Shown: positions 1-8,359, counted from the first letter of the stretch. The stretch is 45,342 nucleotides of DNA from Pseudomonadota bacterium (GCA_018240405.1 JAFEFW010000624.1:1-45342); one strand, 5' to 3'. Numbers and translations: made by a program. The notes: generated from the letters alone by a model not told the origin.

Positions 1-635
1 CTCACGATTACCGTTACTTCCCCGATCCGGACCTGCTGCCGCTGGTGCTGGAGGAGGACTGGGTCGCGGCGCTGAAACAGTCGCTGCCGGAACTGCCGGA
101 CGCCAAGCGCAATCGCTTCATGCAGGAGTACGGCCTGTCGCGCTATGATGCCTCGGTGCTGGTGGCGGAGAAGGCGACGGCGGAGTTCTACGAAACCGTG
201 GCCAAGGGGCGGGATGCCAAGATCGCCGCCAACTGGGTGATGGGCGACTTCTTCGCCGCGTTGAACAAGCTCGGCCGGTCGATCGAGGACCCGCCGGTCA
301 CGGCCGGACAACTGGGTGGGCTGCTGGACCTGATGGCGGACAGCACCATCAACGGCAAGATCGCCAAGGACGTGTTCGAGGCGATGATCGAAACCGGCAA
401 GGATGCCGGTGTGATCGTCGATGAGCGCGGGTTGCGGCAGGTGACGGATACCGGTGCGATCGATGCGGCAATCGATGCCATTCTGACAGCCAATGCCGAC
501 AAAGTTGCGGAGTATCGTGCCGGCAAGGACAAGCTGTTCGGGTTCTTCGTTGGCCAGACAATGAAGGCGATGGCGGGGAAGGGCAACCCGGCGCTGGTCA
601 ATCAGGTGCTGAAGCAGAAGCTGGCGGGCGGCTAG
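1..635 (+). CDS. gatB: Asp-tRNA(Asn)/Glu-tRNA(Gln) amidotransferase subunit B, C-terminal part
   Basis: The left edge cuts this gene; the first complete codon is at base 3 and about 210 residues remain. The visible start reads [14 protein letters not shown], the signature of GatB where the cradle domain ends. It continues into the helical tail and the YqeY-like domain ([14 protein letters not shown] close to the end) that contacts the tRNA. GatB belongs to GatCAB, a cytoplasmic complex that amidates mischarged Asp-tRNA(Asn) and/or Glu-tRNA(Gln); GatB carries the kinase and tRNA-binding function. gatC and gatA are not in the window and would lie upstream or elsewhere. The family assignment is secure; the N-terminal catalytic part cannot be checked. 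Confidence 0.96.
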   Translation, partial: HDYRYFPDPDLLPLVLEEDWVAALKQSLPELPDAKRNRFMQEYGLSRYDASVLVAEKATAEFYETVAKGRDAKIAANWVMGDFFAALNKLGRSIEDPPVTAGQLGGLLDLMADSTINGKIAKDVFEAMIETGKDAGVIVDERGLRQVTDTGAIDAAIDAILTANADKVAEYRAGKDKLFGFFVGQTMKAMAGKGNPALVNQVLKQKLAGG

Positions 636-681
636 GGATCGGCAGCGGCAGCGCCGTCGGTTATGGCGGTATCTCGTCGTC

Positions 682-788
682 ATGGTGGCCGAAGGGCCAC
701 GATCCACGCCTTGCATTGCTGACCCGGCGTTCAGATCGTGCCGTATAGACAAAGGCGTGGATGGCGGGCCTGCGCCCGCCATGACGAA
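682..788. repeat. Inverted pair of REP-like hairpins (BIME-like)
   Basis: The gatB-monooxygenase gap holds two hairpins in opposite orientation. The first has stem GTGGCC/GGCCAC (685-690/695-700) with loop GAAG, flanked by CGTCATG on the left and ATCCACGCC on the right. The second has stem ATGGCGGGC/GCCCGCCAT (761-769/774-782) with loop CTGC, flanked by GGCGTGG and GACGAA. Read on opposite strands, both fit GGCGTGGAT - stem - loop - stem - CATGACG. Similar hairpins lie at 5132-5153, 21236-21258 and 24835-24857, each between genes. Paired inverted copies are typical of bacterial REP/BIME elements. No other gene is seen between 636 and 855. Confidence 0.7.
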
Positions 789-855
789 TAAGCAACGACC
801 CACGTCAACTTCGATCGATTCAAGGTCCGCTCGTGCCGCCGCGCCCGGCATTCTC

Positions 856-1839
856 CTACGCGAAGATCTCCCCCAGCCGCTTGATCGAAGCGAGCGTCTG
901 CTCCACCGGGAGGCCCGGCCATTGGCAGCGCATGATGAAGTGGTTGACGCCGAGCAGTTCCTTGTAGCGGGCAATTTCTTCCTTCACCGCAACCTTGTCG
1001 CCGATGATGAACTTGTCGCGGGCAAAATCCTCGAACGGAATTTCGGAAATGCTGCGGCGGCCTTCCAGTCCCCAGGACGCATAGGCCTGGTACTTGTACT
1101 GCAGCGGCCCGCGGCATTCCTCAAAGGCCGTCGCATTGTTCGCGCCGACGTAACATTCCACCGTGATTGGGAAGTCGGTGACGTCGGTCCGGTTGTACTC
1201 GGCCAGCGCCGCGCGATAGGTCTTCATCAGCGGTTCGGTCTTGCTCAACCCGCTGCTGTTGACGATCAGCCAGGCGTCGCCGATACGCGCGGCGCGGCGC
1301 ACCGAGACATCGGCCTGGCCGGCGATGTAGACCGGCGGACCGCCCGGCCGGGTGGGTTTCACGCTGAGGCCGGCGTCCGTGATGCTGTAGAAACGGCCCT
1401 TGTGGGTGACCTTGTCCTCGGTCCACAGCCGCTTCATCAGGCCGATGCCTTCATTGAAGCGCGGTGCGCGTTCCGACAACGGAACGCCCAGCGCCTCGAA
1501 CTCCTGCTCGCGATAGCCGAGACCGAGGCCCAGGATGTAGTTGCCGCCGGTCAGCACATCGAGTGTGGCGGACTCCTCGGCGACATGCATCGGATTCTGC
1601 GGCGGCAGGATCAGGATGTTGGGGCCCATCGTCATGCCCTCGGCATGTGGCGCGAGGTAGGCCATGATCGGCGTGATCGCCAGCATCTGCATCGGGTAGG
1701 TCAGCCAGTGGTGCGGGAACCACAACGACTTGAACCCGGCGTCGCGGGCGGCTTTCACCTGCGTCACCATCTCCGGCACGCGGGCGGCGATGGGCGTGCC
1801 TTCGGGAAATTGCGTGTTGAGGAACAGGCCGACTTTCAT
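856..1839 (-). CDS. LLM class flavin-dependent oxidoreductase (luciferase-like)
   Basis: This 327-residue protein has the TIM-barrel pattern of bacterial luciferase-like monooxygenases and F420/FMN-dependent oxidoreductases. It begins MKVGLFLNTQFPEG, has the strand-4 stretch around TMGPNILILPPQNP, the DVLTGGNYILGLGLGYREQEFEALG segment that lines the flavin site, and a C-terminal GDKVAVKEEIARYKELLG motif common in the family. The start is supported by GGGGAGAAA just upstream on the minus strand. Such enzymes use reduced flavin (FMNH2 or F420H2) to oxidise small organic substrates; the substrate cannot be read from sequence. It is transcribed alone and divergently from the VOC gene at 1954. A second, unrelated-length LLM enzyme is at 5196-6455 and an FMN reductase at 8551-9120 could supply reduced flavin. 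Confidence 0.88.
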   Translation of the reverse strand: MKVGLFLNTQFPEGTPIAARVPEMVTQVKAARDAGFKSLWFPHHWLTYPMQMLAITPIMAYLAPHAEGMTMGPNILILPPQNPMHVAEESATLDVLTGGNYILGLGLGYREQEFEALGVPLSERAPRFNEGIGLMKRLWTEDKVTHKGRFYSITDAGLSVKPTRPGGPPVYIAGQADVSVRRAARIGDAWLIVNSSGLSKTEPLMKTYRAALAEYNRTDVTDFPITVECYVGANNATAFEECRGPLQYKYQAYASWGLEGRRSISEIPFEDFARDKFIIGDKVAVKEEIARYKELLGVNHFIMRCQWPGLPVEQTLASIKRLGEIFA

Positions 1840-1953
1840 GGTTGGGTTTCTCCCCTTGCTGTGGGCGAGGAGTGTAGGCGCGGATCAGCCCTGGTTGAAG
1901 CCGTGCCGGTCTCGCGCCGCGGGACCGGCTGTCTGCGGGGATAGGGGGAGAAA

Positions 1954-2304
1954 GTGGCAGTAAGGCGTATCGTTCCGAACATTGCGGGCCATGGTCAAGC
2001 CGGCGCGGCATTCTATCGCGACGTGCTGGACATGCAGATCGGCATGGACCTGGGCTGGATCGTTACCTTCGTCGCCGATGCGCCCACTACGCCGCAAGTC
2101 AGCGTCGCCACGCAGGGCGGCAGCGGCACCGATGTGCCGGACATCTCAATTGAGGTGGACAATCTGGACGAAGTGCTGCAGCGGGCGCAGCGCGGCAACT
2201 TCTTGATCGAGTACGGCCCGGTTACGGAGCCGTGGGGCGTCCGCCGCTTCTACGTGCGCGATCCATTCGGGCGGTTGATCAATATCCTTGAGCACACCAC
2301 CTGA
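1954..2304 (+). CDS. VOC superfamily (glyoxalase/dioxygenase-like) protein
   Basis: A 116-residue single-module VOC protein. It shows the N-terminal beta strand (RRIVPNIAG), the AAFYRDVLDMQIGMD helix/strand of the first beta-alpha-beta-beta-beta unit, the central DISIEVDNLDEVLQRA, and the C-terminal WGVRRFYVRDPFGRLINILEH, which is the classic ending with the metal-site Glu (ILEH). The start is GTG, with a purine-rich GGGGGAGAAA about 1-10 bases upstream. VOC proteins of this size include glyoxalase I-like enzymes, dioxygenases and drug-binding proteins, so a precise reaction cannot be assigned. It is divergent from the flavin monooxygenase at 856-1839, and its stop is 11 bases from the convergent DUF2272 stop. 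Confidence 0.85.
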   Translation: MAVRRIVPNIAGHGQAGAAFYRDVLDMQIGMDLGWIVTFVADAPTTPQVSVATQGGSGTDVPDISIEVDNLDEVLQRAQRGNFLIEYGPVTEPWGVRRFYVRDPFGRLINILEHTT

Positions 2305-2315
2305 GCCGGCAGGGC

Positions 2316-3176
2316 CTACGGCCCGTCATACGCCACCCGGATCACCACGAACCACGGGTATCGTCCGTCCAGCACCTCCCCATCCGGCGTCGCCAGCATC
2401 CCATCCGTCGTCACCGGCACGTGCTTCATCGTCACCGCGTCCGCCACGTTGCCGCCGATGACGCTGAGCTGCCCTGGTGCCGTCGCCACCACGATGTCGC
2501 AGTGCCCGGCGAAGCGCCGCAGCGGCAATTGCCGATACTTGACCGGGCGCCGCTCCCGCGAGGAGCAGATCAGGTCACCGACCTTCGGGGCGTAGCTCTC
2601 CGGCCGTTCCGCGTAGATCGCCCAGCCGCTGGTGCGTCCCTGGGTCATGTTTGCGGCAACGTTGATGTATATGTAGTGCGACGGCGCGTAGGGAAACCGC
2701 GGTCCGGCGCCGGCCGTCCGCATCACGTAGCTGATGAAGGCCGCGGACCAGGCATAGAAGTCCTCCCGCCGGGCGTCGAACTCGGTGCCATTCTCATCGT
2801 GCATGCCGGTCCACGCCGCCTCTCGCCGGTTGCTGTTCTGGCCGAGCCACCAGTATTCGCCGATACGCTGCCAGTGGCCGGGCTGGCGGGCCGGGTGATC
2901 CAGCGGGTCGGGCTCGCCCCGGCTGCCGGGCGGATCGTCATTCACCGGTTTGCCGAACAGTTGCCATTCCTGCACCGCGATCCCCACTGCTTCGCTGCGC
3001 CGGAACCGCTCATACGGCGTGCGGGAGAAGGGGGGCGCGTGACCGCTGGCGGCGTAATAGGTCTGGATGCTCGCCTCGGGGCTGGGCTCCTCCGAACTCG
3101 GCTGCTCCGGCGGCGATCCACAGGAGGCGACAAGCAACAGCAAGGCAAGGCAGGACGCGGGCAGACGGGGCAGCAT
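2316..3176 (-). CDS. DUF2272 lipoprotein, amidase-like fold
   Basis: The chosen start gives a 286-residue precursor beginning MLPRLPASCLALLLL, with a lipobox ending VASC (Cys19), so it should be a lipid-anchored envelope protein; an in-frame ATG at 3200 lacks this fit. The mature part carries a Pro/Ser/Glu-rich linker, then motifs I associate with DUF2272: FYAWSAAFISYVMRTAG in the middle, SHYIYINVAAN, and HCDIVVATAPGQLSVIGGNV near the C-terminus. The layout resembles CHAP/NlpC-P60 amidases (nucleophile helix then His strand), but the usual nucleophile Cys in the first motif is Ser here. That relation is an inference. It is divergent from the serine hydrolase/M15 pair at 3270-5005, which also acts on the cell wall by prediction. 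Confidence 0.8.
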   Translation of the reverse strand: MLPRLPASCLALLLLVASCGSPPEQPSSEEPSPEASIQTYYAASGHAPPFSRTPYERFRRSEAVGIAVQEWQLFGKPVNDDPPGSRGEPDPLDHPARQPGHWQRIGEYWWLGQNSNRREAAWTGMHDENGTEFDARREDFYAWSAAFISYVMRTAGAGPRFPYAPSHYIYINVAANMTQGRTSGWAIYAERPESYAPKVGDLICSSRERRPVKYRQLPLRRFAGHCDIVVATAPGQLSVIGGNVADAVTMKHVPVTTDGMLATPDGEVLDGRYPWFVVIRVAYDGP

Positions 3177-3269
3177 GGGATCCCGGCGGTCAGAGTGCAC
3201 GGTAGGTATAGCTCACCACCGGTTGTATATTGGTTAATCCCGTAACGCCGCCAGATAGAGTGCCAATCC

Positions 3270-4256
3270 GTGACAGCCGCCGACCGCCTAGCCGCCGCGC
3301 TCGACCCCGTTGCCCATGCTGTCGCCGCCGGCATCCCCGGCGCCGTGCTCGGCGTGGTGACGGCTGACGGCGACCGGGCGGTGCACGCGATCGGACTGGC
3401 GCAGCGTGAGCCGGAACCGGTGCCGCTGCATCGACGCACCTGGTTCGACCTGGCGTCGCTGACCAAGGTGCTGTTCACCACGCCGGCAATCCTGCGCCTG
3501 GTCGCAGCGGGCCGGATTGCGCTGGACGACACGCTGCCGGTCGCGATTCCGGACCTGCGGCAATATGACAAGGCGGGTGCAGCGGAGCGGAAACTGACCT
3601 TCCGGCAGTGCCTGAGCCACCAGACGCATCTGCCGGCGGTTGAGCCGCTCTACACCTACGGCCAGGACCCGCAGACGCTGCGTGCCTTCATCCTGCAGCG
3701 TGTCTGGCAGCCCGGCCGTGCCGTCTATTCCGACATCAACTTCATGCTGCTCGGCATTGCCATCGAGCGGCTGACCGGGGCGCCGCTGGATCAGCAGACG
3801 CTGCCGCCCGGCTTCGCCTGGCGGCCGGACCCGGCGGAGACGGCGGCAACAGAGCGCTGCACCTGGCGTGGACGGGTGATGCGCGGGCAGGTGCATGATG
3901 AGAACGCCTACGCGCTGGGCGGTGCCGCCGGCCATGCCGGCCTGTTCGGCACCATCGACGCGGTGCTGGACAGCGCGCTGGCGCTGCTGCAGGGCGCGAC
4001 GCAAGAGGTCCGCACGCGGCAGTCCGCCACGCGCTGCCTGGGCTGGGAGGCGCGGCATGACGGCTGGTCGGGCGGCAATGCGTGCTCCGACCGGACCATT
4101 GGCCACACAGGGTTTACCGGCACAGGCGTCTGGGTGGATTTCGACGCCGGTGTCGCGTGGTCCCTGCTGACCAATCGGGTGCATCCATCGCGGCATGTGG
4201 AGACAGGCATCGTCGCGCTGCGGCAGGCGGTCGGCGACGCGGTGGTTGGCGCATGA
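3270..4256 (+). CDS. Serine hydrolase, class C beta-lactamase / PBP fold
   Basis: A 328-residue protein with the class C beta-lactamase-like layout. The catalytic SxxK motif is SLTK (Ser63-Lys66), in DLASLTKVLFTT. The second motif is the YSD tyrosine (Tyr153, in YSDINFMLLG), and near residue 280 there is HTG (IGHTGFTGTGVW) in the place of KTG. HEAD-type motifs H117QTHLP and HDENAYALGGAAGHAGLF are usual in esterase/DD-peptidase members. No signal peptide is visible, so it may be cytoplasmic or use another route. The start is GTG with only a weak AGATAGAG upstream. It overlaps the next gene by ATGA, so the two are co-transcribed and probably translationally coupled. Substrate could be an ester, a beta-lactam or a peptidoglycan fragment. 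Confidence 0.87.
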   Translation: MTAADRLAAALDPVAHAVAAGIPGAVLGVVTADGDRAVHAIGLAQREPEPVPLHRRTWFDLASLTKVLFTTPAILRLVAAGRIALDDTLPVAIPDLRQYDKAGAAERKLTFRQCLSHQTHLPAVEPLYTYGQDPQTLRAFILQRVWQPGRAVYSDINFMLLGIAIERLTGAPLDQQTLPPGFAWRPDPAETAATERCTWRGRVMRGQVHDENAYALGGAAGHAGLFGTIDAVLDSALALLQGATQEVRTRQSATRCLGWEARHDGWSGGNACSDRTIGHTGFTGTGVWVDFDAGVAWSLLTNRVHPSRHVETGIVALRQAVGDAVVGA

Positions 4257-5005
4257 AATGGCTGCTGGTGGCGGTGGCGCTGCTGATCGCCACGCCGGTC
4301 GCGCGCGCGGCATCGATGCAGGACCTGGTACAGGCCTATCCTGATTTTCTGGCGGGATTCGATGGCTCCGCACTGCTTTGGCGCGACGGCACGCGAATGC
4401 CGGTCGACGATGGCCGACCGGACAAGACGCCGGAGGAGGCACTGCGGCACGGCTCGATCGCGGACCAGATGCGGTTGGTCTATCCGGTTGGTGCTCCGGT
4501 TGGCCCGGCGCCAGAGGCCGATCCAGGCCGCGTCCGCAACACAGCGTTCTTCGACAAGATGTACGGCGACTGTTCTGTCGGTGATGTCACACCCAGGTTG
4601 GTCCGGGTGCCGTGGCTGCCGAAGAGTTTGGGCAAGAGCGTGACGATCACGTCGGTCAACGGCGTCGACAAGGCGCTGGCGGCGGTGTCGCGGGAGCTGG
4701 ACGACATGCCGGCCGACTACCGGCGTTATCTGTGGCCGTTAGGCGGGACCTATGCCTGTCGTGCTGTCGCGGATACGGGGCAACGCAGCGTGCATGCCTG
4801 GGGTGCGGCGATCGATGTCAATCCGAAATACGCGGCGTATTGGTACTGGCGCCGCGGCGCCGGGTACGAGAACCGCATTCCGGCTGAAATTGTCGCAGTG
4901 TTCGAGCGGCACGGCTTCATCTGGGGCGGACGGTGGGCGCATTACGACACGATGCATTTCGAGTATCGGCCGGAACTAACCGGGTATTTGCCGGGTCGGG
5001 AGTAG
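4253..5005 (+). CDS. M15 family D-Ala-D-Ala carboxypeptidase-like protein
   Basis: The start ATG overlaps the stop of the serine hydrolase (ATGA). The 250-residue product has an N-terminal signal peptide (MKWLLVAVALLIATPVARAA). Zinc-ligand motifs of the M15 (VanY/DD-carboxypeptidase-like) fold are present: SVHAWGAAIDVN (His181 and Asp188) and, close to the C-terminus, HYDTMHFEY (His235), with the family Glu likely in FIWGGRW...HFE. A CRAVADTG stretch precedes the first motif. Members cleave D-Ala-D-Ala or other cross-link peptide bonds in peptidoglycan in the periplasm. Together with the upstream SxxK hydrolase and the divergent DUF2272 lipoprotein, it forms a small predicted envelope cluster. 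Length and motifs fit; the exact peptide specificity is unknown. Confidence 0.86.
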   Translation: MKWLLVAVALLIATPVARAASMQDLVQAYPDFLAGFDGSALLWRDGTRMPVDDGRPDKTPEEALRHGSIADQMRLVYPVGAPVGPAPEADPGRVRNTAFFDKMYGDCSVGDVTPRLVRVPWLPKSLGKSVTITSVNGVDKALAAVSRELDDMPADYRRYLWPLGGTYACRAVADTGQRSVHAWGAAIDVNPKYAAYWYWRRGAGYENRIPAEIVAVFERHGFIWGGRWAHYDTMHFEYRPELTGYLPGRE

Positions 5006-5130
5006 GCGATGGGATCTTCCGAGCGCCGCCGGAGAAAGCGACATTGACGTGGTTGGCTCACGCCGTAGGGGCTCGGCGTCCACACCTTTTATGAACTGCC
5101 GAATACGGCGAGACCGTCACAAGCAGCGCG

Positions 5131-5154
5131 GATGGTGACCCTTCGGTCACCATG
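5131..5154. repeat. REP-like hairpin
   Basis: A perfect 9-bp stem, ATGGTGACC (5132-5140) and GGTCACCAT (5145-5153), with loop CTTC, preceded by GCGG and followed by GCC. It fits the GGATGG-stem-CCATG pattern of the REP-like family seen at 682-788, 21236-21258 and 24835-24857, with a different but compensated stem. It sits between the convergent M15 gene (5005) and flavin monooxygenase (5196), where it could also act as a transcription end. The remainder of 5006-5195 shows no gene. Confidence 0.6.
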
Positions 5155-5195
5155 CCAACGCGTACTGTTTGCATCGATATCAAAACGGTTGTTCG

Positions 5196-6455
5196 TTACT
5201 CCGCCGCCAGGCCTGGAACGAACGGTGCAATCTCCGCCCGCTCCGCTGACTGCATCGGCTGCGGCCACCACGGATCGTCCCACTCGCTGAACAGCGGCTT
5301 CAGCTTCGGCATCACCTTTTCGGCGAACAGCTTGGTGTTGTACTTCGCCAAGTCCTTGCCCATGTTGCCAAACTGCAGCAGCAACATCAGGTGACCGACA
5401 TTGAGTTCCGTTGCGACCTCGGTCAATTGCTCCACGACCTCATCCGGCGAGCCGATGATGACGTAGCCATTGTCGATGATGTCCTTCATCTCCGTTGCCC
5501 GGGCCCTGGCCCGAGCGGACTCGGACGCGGCGCGTCCAACCTGGCTGACGATGCCGGCGCGCTGCGTTGCCTCGGTGACATAGCCGGGCGGGGACGCCCA
5601 CATCGGATCGGTGTGCAGGCAGCGACCGTAGAAATACTCAGCTGCCGGCTTGTACAGTTCGTACGCCTTCTCCCGCGTCTCGGCCACGCCGACAAACTGC
5701 AGGAAGCCGGCGCGGTTTGGGTTCCGATCCTTGCCCAGGCGGGCCATTTCGTCCCAGAAACCCTTCATCGTGGCCTTGCCGTCCTTGTAGCCGAAATAGG
5801 ACAGGTAGCAGTAAACGTAGTCCATCGCTGCGCACCACTGCCAGGTCTCGACCGATCCGCCGCCGGGCACCCAGATCGGCGGATGCGGACGTTGCACCGG
5901 ACGTGGCCAGATATTCACGTAGCGCTGCTGGTTGAACCGCCCGTTGAAGGAGAACGTCTCCTTGTCCTTCCAGGCGCGGGTGATCAGGTCGTGCGCTTCG
6001 TAGTAGCGCTCCCGCAGCATCGATGGATTGGCGCCGTAGCAGTAGCAATCGTCCATCGGCGTACCGACCGGAAACCCGGCGATCAGCCGCCCGCCGGAGA
6101 TCACGTCGATCATCGCGAACTCTTCCGCAACCCGCGTCGGCGGATTGTACAGCGCGATGGAGTTGCCCATGACGCAGATCGCGGTGTTGGTCGTGCGCCG
6201 CGCCAGCGACGAGGCGATCAGATTCGGCGACGGCATCAGCCCGTAGCCATTGGAGTGATGCTCATTCACGCAGACGGCATCGAAGCCGCAATCGGCGGCG
6301 AACTCCAATTCATCCATGAAGTCGTTGTACATCAGGTGCGCGCGCTTCGGGTCGAACAGCGACGAATGGATATCCACCCACACCGAATGGTGCTTCTCCC
6401 GGAAATCATCCGGCAGTTCGGTGTACGGCATCAGGTGAAACCACATCAGTCTCAT
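5196..6455 (-). CDS. LLM class flavin-dependent oxidoreductase, long form
   Basis: A 419-residue luciferase-like monooxygenase from the ATG at 6455, which has GGGAGAA about 8 bases upstream; an ATG at 6527 would add 24 unrelated residues and is rejected. The N-terminus (MRLMWFHLMPYTELPDDF) and the segments CVNEHHSNGYGLMPSPNLI, CVMGNSIALYNPPTRVAEEFAMIDVISGGRLIAGFPVGTP and PIWVPGGGSVETWQW are typical of a long LLM group that includes terpene and alkanal monooxygenases. The C-terminal part (GSPDEVVEQLTEVATELNVGHLMLLLQFG) is the usual flavin/phosphate-site end. It needs reduced flavin and O2. The substrate is unknown. It stands alone; the plus-strand SDR at 6673 is divergent from it, and an FMN reductase lies 2 kb away. 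Confidence 0.9.
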   Translation of the reverse strand: MRLMWFHLMPYTELPDDFREKHHSVWVDIHSSLFDPKRAHLMYNDFMDELEFAADCGFDAVCVNEHHSNGYGLMPSPNLIASSLARRTTNTAICVMGNSIALYNPPTRVAEEFAMIDVISGGRLIAGFPVGTPMDDCYCYGANPSMLRERYYEAHDLITRAWKDKETFSFNGRFNQQRYVNIWPRPVQRPHPPIWVPGGGSVETWQWCAAMDYVYCYLSYFGYKDGKATMKGFWDEMARLGKDRNPNRAGFLQFVGVAETREKAYELYKPAAEYFYGRCLHTDPMWASPPGYVTEATQRAGIVSQVGRAASESARARARATEMKDIIDNGYVIIGSPDEVVEQLTEVATELNVGHLMLLLQFGNMGKDLAKYNTKLFAEKVMPKLKPLFSEWDDPWWPQPMQSAERAEIAPFVPGLAAE

Positions 6456-6672
6456 AGCTTGTCTTCTCCCTGCAGGCTGTCTCGCGCGCCCGGTCTGTGA
6501 TGTGCTGAACGGGCTGAGTGTAGGCACGGCCGCGCCGCTCTGTCCACGTCAGGGCGCGGCGGCGCGATGGTAGCGCTATCCATCACTTCGCCGCAACAAT
6601 GCCGCCACGGCGGTTTCCGTTCCGTCGGGAACGGCGATACGCTGCCGGTGGACAAACCAATAGGAGGAAACG

Positions 6673-7407
6673 ATGGGTCGTCTGAGCGGCAAGGTCATCC
6701 TGATCAGCGGCGGCGCACGCGGCCAGGGTGCGGCGGAAGCCAGGCTGTATGTGGCCGAAGGCGCGCGCGTGGTTATTGGCGACGTGCTGGAGGCCGAGGG
6801 CCGTGCGCTGGCAGAGCAGCTTGGCGCAGGGGCGGCGGTGTTCGTGAAGCAGGACGTGACGAAGCCTGAGGACTGGGACGCCGCGGTGAAGGCGGCGGAA
6901 GGCTTCGGTGGCCTCCATGGGATGGTCAACAATGCCGGCATCTACCGGCCGGCGAAGCTGATGGACACGACGGTCGAACTGTTTGAGCGGCACATGCGGA
7001 TCAACCAGCTTGGCTGCTTCCTGGGCATGCAGAAAGTAGTGCCGTTAATGGAACGGTCCGGTAGTGGCTCAATCGTCAACATCTCTTCGGTTGCCGGCCT
7101 GCGCGGTTCACCGGGCGCGATCGCGTACAGCGCAACGAAGTGGGCGCTGCGCGGAATGACCAAGGCGGCGGCGCTGGACCTGGCGGCGAAGAAGATCCGG
7201 GTCAATTCGGTGCATCCGGGCCCGATCGATACAGAGATGCTGAATGTGCGCTCGGCGGAACAGAACGCCGCGCGGGTGCAGCAGGTGCCGATGAAGCGCA
7301 TGGGATCCGCTGAGGAGGTTGCCAATCTCGTGCTGTTCCTGCTGTCGGACGAAAGCGCCTACATCACCGGCGCGGAGGTCGCGATCGACGGCGGCGCCAC
7401 ACTGTAG
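6673..7407 (+). CDS. SDR family NAD(P)-dependent oxidoreductase
   Basis: A 244-residue classical short-chain dehydrogenase. It has the cofactor motif GGARGQG (13-19), DVTKPEDWD (binding of the adenine ring), NNAG (86-89), catalytic Ser in NISSV (138/139) and Tyr152-x-x-x-Lys156 in YSATK. The C-terminus is the standard SDESAYITGAEVAIDGG. Asp37 (VVIGDVLE) at the end of strand 2 favours NAD(H) over NADP(H). A strong Shine-Dalgarno (AGGAGGAAAC) precedes the ATG. The sequence resembles 3-alpha/20-beta-hydroxysteroid dehydrogenase-like SDRs, but these names are generic for the family. It is divergent from the flavin monooxygenase at 5196-6455, so a shared catabolic role is possible but unproven. 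Confidence 0.92.
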   Translation: MGRLSGKVILISGGARGQGAAEARLYVAEGARVVIGDVLEAEGRALAEQLGAGAAVFVKQDVTKPEDWDAAVKAAEGFGGLHGMVNNAGIYRPAKLMDTTVELFERHMRINQLGCFLGMQKVVPLMERSGSGSIVNISSVAGLRGSPGAIAYSATKWALRGMTKAAALDLAAKKIRVNSVHPGPIDTEMLNVRSAEQNAARVQQVPMKRMGSAEEVANLVLFLLSDESAYITGAEVAIDGGATL

Positions 7408-7534
7408 CACCGGCGGGTCCTCCGCGGCGACCGGCCGCCTCCGACGGCCGGGTCGGGGCAACAATGGGACCAAGGGGAAGCCCGTTCGGAAAAAACCGGA
7501 CCGTTCCGGCATCTGCGCTGCTACGGTTCAGGCC

Positions 7535-8359
7535 ATGCGGGACCTTGGCGAGGCTGGTGCAACAGTCGACGGCGGCGATGCGGTACGTCACGCCTTCACG
7601 CGAACCGGCTGGCAGCGCCTGACCAGCCGGCGTCTGCGGCTCGCCTCCGGGCTGGTCATGCTGACCTATATCTCGCTGCACATGACGAATCACATCCTCG
7701 GCCTGGTCTCACTGCCGCTGGCCGAGGCGGGGCTGCGCTGGTCCATGTGGATCTGGCAGAGCCACCCGGGAACGGCCCTGCTGTATGGTGCGTTCTTCCT
7801 GCATCTGGCGCTGGCCCTGCGCACGATCCATCTGCGCCGCCACTGGCGGCTGCCGCTCACCGAGTGGCTGCGGCTCTGGGCCGGCTTCACCCTGCCGCTG
7901 CTGCTGATTACCCATGTAGTCAGCACGCGGGTCGCGACATCGTTCTACGGCTTTGAGCCGTCCTACCAGAAGATCGTTACTTCAATCGTCACCGGCGAGC
8001 GGGAGGGCTGGCAGATTGCACTGCTGGCGCCTGGTTGGCTGCATGGCTGCCTTGGACTTTGGATCAGCTTGCGCCACCGACCGTCTCTTGCGCGGGCCCG
8101 CGGCATTCTCATCCTGATCATGGTTGCGGTGCCGGTGCTGTCGGCATTGGGCTTCATCCACATGACGATGCAGGTCGGCGGCGGCAGCGTTCTGCCGGCG
8201 CGTCCTCTGGTCCCACCCAGCCGCTACGCGGACGCCCTCGCGCTGTGGCGGCAGGGCCTGCAATACGGCTACGTCGCGCTGGTGTTAGGTGCGGTCGCAA
8301 CCGGCTGGAGCCGCCGCGCGCTGCGGCCTGATGGACCCGAAAGGCCCGGCCTGCGCTGA
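7535..8359 (+). CDS. Lone haem-anchor membrane domain of adenylate cyclase type
   Basis: A 274-residue integral membrane protein. It has about six hydrophobic segments with histidines in or beside them: ISLHMTNHILGLVSL, FFLHLALALRTIHL, LLLITHVVSTRVATSFYG, PGWLHGCLGLW and LGFIHMTMQVGG. This pattern and the RLRLASGLV start match the SdhC/cytochrome-b-like membrane region that, in many alphaproteobacterial adenylate/guanylate cyclases, is followed by a 2Fe-2S ferredoxin domain and a class III cyclase domain. Here the frame stops right after the last membrane segment (LGAVATGWSRRALRPDG), and neither domain is found in the following 190 bases. The start chosen is the ATG at 7535 with a weak ribosome site. 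It may be a redox or haem sensor, or a leftover of a split cyclase. Confidence 0.68.
   Translation: MRDLGEAGATVDGGDAVRHAFTRTGWQRLTSRRLRLASGLVMLTYISLHMTNHILGLVSLPLAEAGLRWSMWIWQSHPGTALLYGAFFLHLALALRTIHLRRHWRLPLTEWLRLWAGFTLPLLLITHVVSTRVATSFYGFEPSYQKIVTSIVTGEREGWQIALLAPGWLHGCLGLWISLRHRPSLARARGILILIMVAVPVLSALGFIHMTMQVGGGSVLPARPLVPPSRYADALALWRQGLQYGYVALVLGAVATGWSRRALRPDGPERPGLR

Noticed and set aside
5391-6500. Long open frame opposite the flavin monooxygenase
   Set aside because: Antisense shadow of a gene with full LLM motifs, biased towards Arg/Ala/Gly.
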